Assembly: GCA_913061095.1 (NCBI GenBank)
Contig: CAJXVM010000001.1
Coordinates: forward strand, 186,001 to 250,000
DNA length: 64,000 nucleotides
Direction: 5' to 3'
Origin: an uncultured Ignavibacteria bacterium
GTDB taxonomy: Bacteria; Bacteroidota; Ignavibacteria; SZUA-365
In this document: positions 34,252 through 41,005 of the stretch, one piece after another
Numbering within the stretch: position 1 is the stretch's first letter
How the letters are laid out: each line of letters opens with the position of its first letter
Notes under the pieces: generated by a model
Told to the model about the DNA's origin: nothing
The model's input: only the letters and a program-made list of their open reading frames with translations
The model's database searches: none
Position numbers and translations under genes: made by a program

Positions 34252-36189
34252 ATGCACAGAAGCGTACCCCTTTGCGCAGTATTGCTGCTCGGCCTGTGCC
34301 TGAGCGCGGCATTCGCGCAATCCCCCGAGTATCTGACGATACTCCATCTCAATGACACCCATTCCAACCTGGCGGCTGGAGCACCGAGGGATGCGGAAGG
34401 GAATCCGACCGCGGGAGGCGTCGCCCGCGCCGGCACAATCATCATGCAGGAAAAGGCGTCCGATCCGAACGCACTCGTGCTGCATGCCGGCGACGCATTC
34501 ATCGGCGATCCGTCATTCAATCTCAGTTTCGCCTCCACACCGCCACTGCCCGCCATTCCAGACCTGCAGATGCTGCTGCAGCTCGGTGTCGAGGCCATGG
34601 CCGTGGGCAATCACGAATTTGATCTCGGTCCTGATCTCCTGCTCGGCTGCCTGGCCGCATCATTCGATGAGAGCAGCTTTCCCCTGCTGTCGGCGAATCT
34701 CGATTACAGCGAGGATCCGGAGAACGCCCTGCAGGCATTCGTATCTCCCCATGTGATCCTGCAGAAAGGCGACGTCAAAGTCGGCATTTTCGGTATGACC
34801 ACACCTGAAGTCGAGGAAACCGGAACGTCACATCCCATCATCGTCTCCGACGACCTCGGTGTGATCGCCGGTGAGCAGGTCGCCGCGCTGCGGGGCGAAG
34901 GATGCGACGTCGTGATCATGCTTTCGCATCTGCTCCATGTGCACGACATGGAAGTCGCCGCGAATGTACCCGGCATCGACCTGATCGTGGGCGCACACGA
35001 TCACTACGCCTTCGAGGAGCCCGTGGAAATCCCCAACGCCGGCGGAATGACGCCAATCGTGCAGTGCGGAGCATTCTACCGTTCGATGGGAAAAACCGTG
35101 CTCAAGATCGACAACGGCGTCGTGTCGGTGGAATCATATGACCTGATCGCGCTGGATGAGACGGTCGGTGAACTCGGACCGCTGCAGACCGCCTGTGCGG
35201 ATATCTATTCACAGCTCGACGCCGCGACCGGCGGACTGCTGATGGCGACAGTCGGGGCGGCCACGGGGGATTTCAGCGAGGAGATTCTCGACTGTACGGC
35301 GGAGGGCAACCTCGATACGCATGTCGGCAATCTCTGCGCGGATGCCTATGCGGCGGCCACCGGTGCGGATTTCGCGTTCCAGCCCGGAGGAAGCACCGCG
35401 CAGCCGATCCATGCCGGCCCGATCAAGGCGCTCGACCTGTTCCGCACCATCGGATACGGGATGAACGCGGACAATGGCATCGGATTCGGACTCGTGACCG
35501 TCAAGATGACCGGTATGGCACTTCTTGCCGGACTCGAAGCGACGCTGGGATACATCGAACTCAATGATGAAGCGCTGATACATCCCTCAGACGGATTTTC
35601 CTATGCGTTCAATCCGATGGCGGAAATAGGACATCGCGTCCATACGCTGAATCTCAACGGTGTACCCCTCAGCCCTGGGGCGACATATACCGTCGCGTTC
35701 AATGAGTACCTCCTGATGTATCTGGACTATTTCGCGATGGAGGATCCACGCATCGTGTATTCTGATCCAGTATTCTTCGATAGTCCCACGATGGACGGGC
35801 CGCTCACGGAATTCGAGGCGCTTGCGGGATATGTGATGAACCTTCAGACACTCACGCCCGAGGATCCTCTGCCGGGACGAGTCACTTCGCTGGTCACGTC
35901 GACCGGACATGGTGCGGCGCTGCCGGCATCGCCGGTGCTCGAGCAGAACTATCCGAATCCGTTTGCCGGCGGCACGGTCGTCCGGCTCACAATGCCATCA
36001 TCACTGTACGCCCGCGTGACAGTGCACGATGCCATCGGACGCGAAGTCGCCGTTCTTGCCGAACGGGAATTCCGTCCCGGCGTTCACCAGCTTCAATTCC
36101 ATGCAGACGGCCTGCCGGCGGGACTGTATTTCTGCCGCCTGCTCACCGGCGGACAGCAGCAGGCCATTCGCATGATGCACACACGCTGA
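34252..36189 (+). CDS. Secreted 5'-nucleotidase / cyclic phosphodiesterase-like protein with T9SS sorting domain
   Basis: 645 residues from the ATG at 34252, behind GGAGGAGG, with signal peptide MHRSVPLCAVLLLGLCLSA. The calcineurin-like metallophosphatase domain is complete: 'TILHLNDTHSNL', 'VLHAGDAFIGDPSF', 'AVGNHEFDLGP', 'IMLSHLLHVHDME' and 'IVGAHDHYAFEEP'. The 5'-nucleotidase C-terminal domain follows ('LDTHVGNLCADAYAAATG'), and the last 85 residues are a type A sorting domain ('LEQNYPNPFAGGTVVRL'). It should hydrolyse extracellular nucleotides or cyclic nucleotides. The nucleotide-pocket NGGxR motif is altered ('FAFQPGGSTAQPIHAG'), so substrate preference may differ from UshA. Confidence 0.9.
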   Translation: MHRSVPLCAVLLLGLCLSAAFAQSPEYLTILHLNDTHSNLAAGAPRDAEGNPTAGGVARAGTIIMQEKASDPNALVLHAGDAFIGDPSFNLSFASTPPLPAIPDLQMLLQLGVEAMAVGNHEFDLGPDLLLGCLAASFDESSFPLLSANLDYSEDPENALQAFVSPHVILQKGDVKVGIFGMTTPEVEETGTSHPIIVSDDLGVIAGEQVAALRGEGCDVVIMLSHLLHVHDMEVAANVPGIDLIVGAHDHYAFEEPVEIPNAGGMTPIVQCGAFYRSMGKTVLKIDNGVVSVESYDLIALDETVGELGPLQTACADIYSQLDAATGGLLMATVGAATGDFSEEILDCTAEGNLDTHVGNLCADAYAAATGADFAFQPGGSTAQPIHAGPIKALDLFRTIGYGMNADNGIGFGLVTVKMTGMALLAGLEATLGYIELNDEALIHPSDGFSYAFNPMAEIGHRVHTLNLNGVPLSPGATYTVAFNEYLLMYLDYFAMEDPRIVYSDPVFFDSPTMDGPLTEFEALAGYVMNLQTLTPEDPLPGRVTSLVTSTGHGAALPASPVLEQNYPNPFAGGTVVRLTMPSSLYARVTVHDAIGREVAVLAEREFRPGVHQLQFHADGLPAGLYFCRLLTGGQQQAIRMMHTR

Positions 36190-36257
36190 ATGATCCATTA
36201 TTGGTCTGATCCCGCGACAGGCATCGCGCCATCGCACCGGATCCGTTTACTCCACGC

Positions 36258-36286
36258 AGCGCCGCCCCGACTGACGGGGCGGCGCT
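36258..36286. terminator. Bidirectional terminator
   Basis: A perfect 12-bp GC stem, AGCGCCGCCCCG paired with CGGGGCGGCGCT, loop ACTGA, between the nucleotidase gene (plus) and the NmrA-like gene (minus). No long U-tract. Confidence 0.8.
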
Positions 36287-36308
36287 GTACAATGGAGGTG
36301 TATCGAAC

Positions 36309-37259
36309 TTATTCGAGCGGGATCCGTTTCCCGTTTTCCTTCATCCAGTCACTGAACGACTGGAGGTCGGGATTCAGCGTACGGCTGAACTCGACGCTGC
36401 GAGGGCTCCGGAATTCATCCTCGAAATCATGCTTGAACTGAAACATGTTGCCGAGGTCATCCGCTCCGGGAAAACCGAAATCCCGGTACACATCGAACGG
36501 CACGTTCACATGGCGAACTTCCTGCCCGAGCGCCTCGCTCATGGTTGACGCCATCTCCGCGCCGCTGAGATGTTCACCGGCGATGCCCACGGACTTCCCG
36601 GCAAATTCGGAGGGATTTTTGAAAATCCCGTAGGCGCATTTCCCGATATCCGCCGCCCCGATACCCGGCAGCTTCGCCTCGCCCATCGGCAGCACGAAAT
36701 TCAGCACGCCATCATCGCCGGGCTTTGGATTCATGCCAAAGAAAATCATGTTGTCCCAGTAAAAAGACGTGTAGAGCAGGGTCGCGGGGACGTTCGAATT
36801 CTCGAAGAACGCGTTCGCCTCCCCTTTCGCGTCGAAGTGAGGCACCTTGTACTTCTCCATCAGGGTTGGCATGCGGTCATCGTCCAGGGACACCCATGTG
36901 CGCGTATCCTCGAGTGTCGACCAGACAACGTGCTGCAGTCCGGCTGCCTCCGCCGCATCGGCCATGTTTTTCGCCTGCTGCAGTTCCTTTTCCGGGGAGA
37001 AATGCTCCCAGAACGCCGTCACGCAGAATGCTCCGTACGCGCCCTGGAAGGCCGCGGTCAGACTGGCCGCGTCGTCGATATCGGCCTGCACGACCTCCGC
37101 GCCCAGCGCGGCGAGCGCCTGCGCCTTTTCGCTGTTCGCATTGCGCGTCAGCGCGCGCACCGCGAACGGACTGTTCTCATCGGCGAGAATTGCGCGGGCG
37201 AGTCCTCCGCCCTGTGCCCCCGTCGCTCCGACAACTGCAATGATTTTTTTATCTGCCAT
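36309..37259 (-). CDS. NmrA/HSCARG-family NAD(P)-binding protein
   Basis: 316 residues. The N-terminus 'IIAVVGATGAQGGGLARAIL' carries the GxxGxxG motif of atypical SDRs of the NmrA group, followed by 'VRALTRNANSEKAQALAALG', 'AEVVQADIDDAASLTAAFQG' and 'YGAFCVTAFWEHFSPEKE'. This closely follows the layout of human HSCARG (NMRAL1), a redox-sensing NADP-binding protein. It may be a redox sensor or a quinone/aldehyde reductase. It stands alone between two strong terminator or intergenic regions. Confidence 0.88.
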   Translation of the reverse strand: MADKKIIAVVGATGAQGGGLARAILADENSPFAVRALTRNANSEKAQALAALGAEVVQADIDDAASLTAAFQGAYGAFCVTAFWEHFSPEKELQQAKNMADAAEAAGLQHVVWSTLEDTRTWVSLDDDRMPTLMEKYKVPHFDAKGEANAFFENSNVPATLLYTSFYWDNMIFFGMNPKPGDDGVLNFVLPMGEAKLPGIGAADIGKCAYGIFKNPSEFAGKSVGIAGEHLSGAEMASTMSEALGQEVRHVNVPFDVYRDFGFPGADDLGNMFQFKHDFEDEFRSPRSVEFSRTLNPDLQSFSDWMKENGKRIPLE

Positions 37260-37442
37260 CTCCGGATCCTTTCGTGCTCATGTAAGATTGGAATAGTTTC
37301 AATTCAAAACACTTGCAGTGCAATGAATGATTCCCTTTGCGGAAGACATACCGTTCTCCCTTGCGAGCACGCCGGAGATCATCGCCTGCCGGCTACGATT
37401 GGTCCCACTCTGCAGCGCAGGAGGCGCATCCTGCGATGGATA
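37260..37442. promoter_or_regulatory. Upstream region of the NmrA-like gene
   Basis: About 180 bases between two minus-strand genes. The part near 37280-37315 is AT-richer (GATTGGAATAGTTTCAATTC) and is the likely promoter. It contains the small inverted repeat TTGGAATAG-TTTCAA. No terminator for the upstream GYF_2 gene is obvious. Confidence 0.35.
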
Positions 37443-38753
37443 TTACTGTGAACGCTCCTTTGTGATATGCAGATCTGAATCAGGATCTCCGTCCCACGAC
37501 TTCGTCTGAAGCGTCAATGATGCCGTCACGAGTCCGCTGCTCTGTTTGCCGCGCTCGGGACTCTCGACCGCATAGTCCAGTCCATAGGTCACGGCATACA
37601 CACCAGCCATGTCAGTGGGTGTGATGGTGATCTCACCGGACTGCACCGTGTAGTTGCGCACGGGCCAGCGTTTGAAATACGCCTGCTTGTCTTCTCGTAT
37701 ACGATTTCGAGGTACCGTTCCCCAGGAATAGTAGTCGACCTCGTCCGCATAAAACGCCATGAGTGCATCGATGTCGTTCTGATTCTGCGCGCGTATGAAC
37801 GAGTACACAAAATCTTCTATCGAATTGCGTTCCGCTGCCGACAATCCCGTACCCTCGTCATCGTCATCATCCATCTGATCCGGTACAAGCGCATCGCTCT
37901 CTTTGGATGTCACGGCCTCGTCATCACCAGCTGAATCGTCTGCTTTCTTGTAGGTGCCGGCAAACCCGACATTGAATCCGAAGTTTTCATTGCTGCCCGT
38001 CTCCTCGACAATGATCCCGTCGTCCGTTGGACGGATGGTGATTGTGTAGTCCGGGTCGTCGTTACCGACAAGCACGCCCTCCTTGAGTTCAGCCGTGATG
38101 GCGAGCGTTCCGATGTTCGGACCGTATTCGCGGTTCGTTCCATAGAGCGACTCGCCCTCGATGAAGAACACGCCCGCATCGTTGCGACTGATATCCAGTG
38201 TCGATGACGCACCGGAGGTTTCATACGTGAAGTGACCGACAAGCGCGTCGGTCTTGTCCCCGGTCTGAAGGGCGACAAAGAGAATGACCATGACCAGGAC
38301 AGCAAACGCCCCGGCTCCGATGAGCACCTTCCGCCCTCCGCCACGTGTGGCTTCGGCTCCCTCGGATCCCGCGGACGCCGGGGTCGAGTCGCCTGATGTT
38401 CCCGCGTCGCTGTTCCTGGTCGATGCTGCGTCAGCAGACGGCTGCGGCATCGGTTCTGATCGATCGGTTTCCGACGATGGAGATGTGACATCAGGTTCCG
38501 TGGCGCCGGATATTTCATCCGTCGAAGATTCCGTCGATCCGACAGAAGGCCGATCGGGTGGGAACACGTCATGCGCATTTTTCCATTCGGACCAGCCCTC
38601 CTTCCACACCAGGTGACGCCGATCCGGCGTCCTGCTGACAGCATCACGAATTTCCCGTTCTGATATCTGTTTCGGTTCCCCGCCATCCACAGAATAAAAG
38701 TAGGCATCGCCTTGATTTCCAGCATGTCTGTCATCATTCACGGAGCGTTGCAT
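37443..38753 (-). CDS. Membrane-anchored protein with GYF_2-like, lipocalin-like and NTF2-like parts
   Basis: 436 residues. The N-terminal 60 residues ('AYFYSVDGGEPKQISE', 'HLVWKEGWSEWKNA') match a GYF_2 domain, which often precedes a membrane segment. A Ser/Asp/Glu-rich linker follows, then one transmembrane helix ('GAGAFAVLVMVILFVAL') near residue 155. The middle part ('DALVGHFTYETSGASSTLDI') looks like a small beta-rich domain. The last 120 residues ('FVYSFIRAQNQNDIDALMAF', 'YYSWGTVPRNRIREDKQAYF') are an NTF2/SnoaL-like fold. It is translated after yidD and the DUF4177-like gene. Function unknown. Confidence 0.75.
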   Translation of the reverse strand: MQRSVNDDRHAGNQGDAYFYSVDGGEPKQISEREIRDAVSRTPDRRHLVWKEGWSEWKNAHDVFPPDRPSVGSTESSTDEISGATEPDVTSPSSETDRSEPMPQPSADAASTRNSDAGTSGDSTPASAGSEGAEATRGGGRKVLIGAGAFAVLVMVILFVALQTGDKTDALVGHFTYETSGASSTLDISRNDAGVFFIEGESLYGTNREYGPNIGTLAITAELKEGVLVGNDDPDYTITIRPTDDGIIVEETGSNENFGFNVGFAGTYKKADDSAGDDEAVTSKESDALVPDQMDDDDDEGTGLSAAERNSIEDFVYSFIRAQNQNDIDALMAFYADEVDYYSWGTVPRNRIREDKQAYFKRWPVRNYTVQSGEITITPTDMAGVYAVTYGLDYAVESPERGKQSSGLVTASLTLQTKSWDGDPDSDLHITKERSQ

Positions 38754-38771
38754 GACTGCCTCGTATACGTG

Positions 38772-39092
38772 TCACTCTTTCGGGAGAGGTGGTGGGACGG
38801 GTCCGGCCGATGACGACGCGGACCGCGTTTCAGCCGCGGTTGCCGCCGCGGTCTCAGGAGTCCGGGTAGTGGAGTCGGCATTCCCGGAAGCGGCGCTGTT
38901 CACATCGCGTTCAAAGATCAGGAAATGCGCTTCACGCTTGAAAAGAATGAGCCAGCGTTTTTCTTCCTTGATCGTTGTGCGGAGCCGCCATCCGGCACCG
39001 GCCTGCTGATTGATCGCCTGCGTCAGTTTTGCCGGATTCATTGATCCGCTCAGACATCCGGTCATGTAGACCTCGACGTGATATTCTCTCAT
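38772..39092 (-). CDS. DUF4177-like small protein
   Basis: 106 residues. Residues 1-65 ('YHVEVYMTGCLSGSMNPAKL', then 'INQQAGAGWRLRTTIKEEKR') fit the DUF4177 pattern, with the typical 'a-x-x-G-W-x-L' core. The tail is Ala/Thr/Ser/Pro-rich. The start overlaps the yidD stop (ATGA) and an 18-base gap leads to the GYF_2 gene. No activity is known for the family. Confidence 0.7.
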   Translation of the reverse strand: MREYHVEVYMTGCLSGSMNPAKLTQAINQQAGAGWRLRTTIKEEKRWLILFKREAHFLIFERDVNSAASGNADSTTRTPETAAATAAETRSASSSAGPVPPPLPKE

Positions 39093-39391
39093 GATTCACC
39101 ATCTGTATTGATTGGAGGGTCGTCATCGATGACCGGTGCGGATGTGTCACAGCGGCGCAGCCTGTCGGCGATCAGCGGCAGGGCCCGGCGCAGCGGGAGG
39201 TGCAGCAGGCAGAGACGGGCATACTCCGAGCAGCTCGGGTGGAAGCCGCACACTCGATAGCCGCGCGACCGGCGCCGGTTCCGGTACAATCCGATCAGCC
39301 AGAGCAGAGGAACGTTGAGAATTCTCCGGGCTGAATGGTGCGTCTCACTGGCAACATTTCGTCCATCATGTACCGAAACCATTGACATCAT
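39089..39391 (-). CDS. yidD: Membrane protein insertion efficiency factor YidD
   Basis: About 100 residues with the YidD core 'LLWLIGLYRNRRRSRGYRVC' and 'GFHPSCSEYARLCLLHLPLR', containing the hallmark C-x-x-x-PSCSEY arrangement. YidD assists YidC-mediated insertion at the inner membrane. The start is uncertain: ATGs at 39391, 39388 and 39382 are close together and the frame is open to 39466. The usual rpmH-rnpA-yidD-yidC neighbourhood is absent; here yidD leads a small envelope operon and lies downstream of the four-palindrome array. Confidence 0.82.
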   Translation of the reverse strand: MMSMVSVHDGRNVASETHHSARRILNVPLLWLIGLYRNRRRSRGYRVCGFHPSCSEYARLCLLHLPLRRALPLIADRLRRCDTSAPVIDDDPPINTDGES

Positions 39392-39498
39392 CACCGGATC
39401 CAAAATTTGTAACCTCGATACCCGCTGAAGGTGCATCGCGGGATGAAATACTATTGCCGTCACCATCCGGAGATGGTGAAAAATGCTTGCATTATTTT

Positions 39499-39582
39499 TA
39501 CCCGGGTAATATCAGGTTTTTACCCGGGTAAAAATCCATTTTACCCGGGTATAATTCTCAGCTCAGGGTTTTTATCCGGGTA
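39499..39582. promoter_or_regulatory. Array of four TACCCGGGTA palindromes with helical spacing
   Basis: Perfect copies lie at 39499-39508, 39521-39530 and 39542-39551, and a one-mismatch copy (TATCCGGGTA) at 39573-39582. Centre-to-centre distances are 22, 21 and 31 bp, close to two, two and three helical turns, so all sites face the same side of the DNA. Each is flanked by T and A runs. This is the look of a cooperative operator for a dimeric repressor. The array sits between yidD (minus) and the initiator tRNA gene (plus). The regulator is unknown. Confidence 0.8.
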
Positions 39583-39659
39583 TTATTCACATCAGAATTG
39601 ACAGATTCCAAATTTCAGGTGACGTTGATGCATTTTCCCGAAGCTTCCCGATTCTCCGG

Positions 39660-39690
39660 TTGCAATCCGCCCAATGATTTTGTATATTTA
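39660..39690 (+). promoter_or_regulatory. Bacteroidetes-type promoter of tRNA-fMet
   Basis: TTG at 39660-39662, a 20-base spacer and TATATTTA at 39683-39690 match the FCB primary sigma pattern (TTG-N19/20-TAnnTTTG) closely. The tRNA begins nine bases after the -7 element. Confidence 0.6.
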
Positions 39691-39698
39691 AAATCCAC

Positions 39699-39771
<73 letters not shown>

Positions 39772-39775
39772 CAAG

Positions 39776-39806
39776 AAAAGGCAGAGTCATTCGGCTCTGC
39801 CTTTTT
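39776..39806 (+). terminator. Terminator of tRNA-fMet
   Basis: AAAAGGCAGAG pairs with CTCTGCCTTTT around the loop TCATTCGG and is followed by TT-CG; an 11-bp stem with a U-run. An almost identical copy lies at 58624-58654. Confidence 0.88.
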
Positions 39807-39835
39807 TCGTTTTCTGATAATTTTAGGGAGAACCC

Positions 39836-40084
39836 TTGACCTACTATGTCTATGTGCTGAAAAGCAATGAGGGCCACAGGTACATCGGATCAACTGGTGA
39901 CCTGGAACAGCGACTCGCCGACCACAACCGCGGACGGAATCATGCCACGAAGCATGGATCCGGATGGACAATCCTGCATCAGGAGCAGTTCGCGACGCGC
40001 GGCGAGGCGATGAAACGGGAGAAATGGCTTAAAACCGGCATTGGTAGGCAATGGTTAGAGGAACATGTACTGGCTTGGGATTAA
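39836..40084 (+). CDS. GIY-YIG nuclease domain protein (UPF0213-like)
   Basis: 82 residues, read from a TTG at 39836 preceded by AGGGAGAA; the first ATG comes too late in the domain. The GIY-YIG core is complete: 'YYVYVLKSNEGHRYIGSTGD', an Arg in 'LEQRLADHNRGRNHATK', and the Glu in 'REKWLKTGIGRQW'. Stand-alone proteins of this type are frequent in Bacteroidetes genomes, often near tRNA or rRNA genes. It lies exactly between the intact initiator tRNA and its disrupted copy, which hints at a role in tRNA-associated DNA rearrangement; this is inference. Confidence 0.88.
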   Translation: MTYYVYVLKSNEGHRYIGSTGDLEQRLADHNRGRNHATKHGSGWTILHQEQFATRGEAMKREKWLKTGIGRQWLEEHVLAWD

Positions 40085-40113
40085 TCTGAACAACGGGCCG
40101 AAGGACCGCCACA

Positions 40114-40232
40114 GGCGGGGTGGAGTCCGCCGCAGGCGGAGTAGCTCGTCGGGCTCATAACCCGATGGCCGAAGGAGCGCCATGGCGCTCCGCAGGTCCG
40201 CCGCCGGCGGAGTTCAAGTCCAGCCCCCGCTA
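40114..40232 (+). pseudogene. tRNA-fMet pseudogene split by GC palindromes
   Basis: Three blocks match the intact tRNA: the 5' acceptor plus start of the D-arm (40115-40125), the D-stem 3' strand through the anticodon arm (40142-40165), and the T-loop to the 3' end (40212-40234). Between them, the D-loop is replaced by TCCGCCGCAGGCGGA (40126-40140), and the variable loop plus the 5' strand of the T-stem by about 46 bases with GGAGCGCCATGGCGCTCC (40174-40191) and TCCGCCGCCGGCGGA (40197-40211). The T-stem can no longer pair, so it should not be a working tRNA. The anticodon arm is untouched, which argues against a group I intron. Confidence 0.85.
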
Positions 40233-40267
40233 CAAAGACCCTGAAAATAAACGACTTAACTTCGGTC

Positions 40268-40288
40268 GGGTAACAACAGGGTAACAAA
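40268..40288. repeat. Tandem GGGTAAC sites after the tRNA pseudogene
   Basis: GGGTAACAA is followed after two bases by a second GGGTAACAA. Similar short direct repeats beside tRNA-type attachment sites can be arm-type sites of tyrosine recombinases. No integrase gene is nearby. Confidence 0.4.
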
Positions 40289-40294
40289 AACAGA

Positions 40295-40324
40295 AAAACG
40301 CGCATCGATTTCGGTGCGCGTTTT
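40295..40324. terminator. Bidirectional terminator
   Basis: AAAACGCGCA pairs with TGCGCGTTTT, and inner bases extend the stem; T-runs lie on both sides. It can end transcription from the tRNA/GIY-YIG side and from the response regulator on the minus strand. Confidence 0.85.
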
Positions 40325-40370
40325 CTTGTTTACGCTACTCTACCGGATTCTTTGCCTGCATTCCGCTGCG

Positions 40371-40733
40371 TCAGCAGAACGCACCTGCCCCTCGCTCGGT
40401 GATGTAATCGAGCAGATCGATCAGACGATCCTTCGGGAAAAACTGCTCCGCTCCTGACTCCAGGGCCGCCCGGCGATACCGCTGCTGGCTGAACTGCGAA
40501 ACTACGATGATGTGCGCCTCGGGATCGGAGGCATGAATGCGATCAATCGCCCAGAGTCCTCCTTTCCCCGGCATGCGAATATCCATCAGCACGAGATCTG
40601 GATGCATGATTGCGAACAGGCGCAGCGCCTCCTCACCGCTCTCACACTCGACGATGTCTGATGACACCTCCTCCAGTGCTTCGCGCAGCACTTCCCGCGC
40701 TTCTGCCGAATCGTCTGCAATGAGTATGCGCAT
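40371..40733 (-). CDS. Stand-alone receiver-domain response regulator
   Basis: 120 residues from the ATG at 40733 (MRILIADDSAEAREV), which is the normal family start; the longer open frame adds unmatched residues. Acidic pocket DD at 7-8, phospho-acceptor Asp51 in 'LVLMDIRMPG', a Ser in 'IIVVSQFSQQ' and the Lys in 'EQFFPKDRLI'. No output domain. It is a close paralogue of the receiver at 48.6 kb; each lies directly next to a large DUF7948/SBBP gene, here divergently. The TPR histidine kinase at 56-58 kb is a candidate partner. Confidence 0.88.
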   Translation of the reverse strand: MRILIADDSAEAREVLREALEEVSSDIVECESGEEALRLFAIMHPDLVLMDIRMPGKGGLWAIDRIHASDPEAHIIVVSQFSQQRYRRAALESGAEQFFPKDRLIDLLDYITERGAGAFC

Positions 40734-40806
40734 TGGAATTGGGTACGGACTGTGGTTTGAAAGAGTACGGTCCCCCCTGATCATACATATCCCCGAGGGA
40801 AAAGGA

Positions 40807-40874
40807 AATAGGCAGACCTCCCCATTTTACCATACCCGGACAGAAATCCACAAAAATGGGCAGACCTGCCTATT
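40807..40874. repeat. 22-bp inverted repeat in a divergent promoter region
   Basis: AATAGGCAG...CCCATTTT (40807-40828) is mirrored by AAAATGGG...CTGCCTATT (40853-40874). The arms match except for a central four-base block and are separated by 24 bases. The 9-mer GGCAGACCT also occurs in direct orientation in both. It lies between the response regulator (minus) and the 2008-residue secreted protein (plus), a good site for an operator. Confidence 0.65.
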
Positions 40875-41005
40875 GCGCCTCCCTCCGGATTTTCGGACCT
40901 TGTCGTCGTACGCAATCAAGACAGATTCATCCTGATATAGATTCCACCGCCGCAGCGCCGGCCGGTGCCGTTGTATCCATCGTCATTGTTTCGGAGGAGA
41001 AGCCC

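Noticed and set aside
39499-39582. Palindrome array as a replication origin
   Set aside because: No DnaA boxes (TTATCCACA type), no dnaA or parAB genes and no AT-rich unwinding region of typical size nearby.
40114-40232. Disrupted tRNA as an intron-containing tRNA or tmRNA
   Set aside because: The inserts lie in the D-loop and variable/T-arm, not in the anticodon loop, and destroy the T-stem; no tmRNA peptide frame or core is present.
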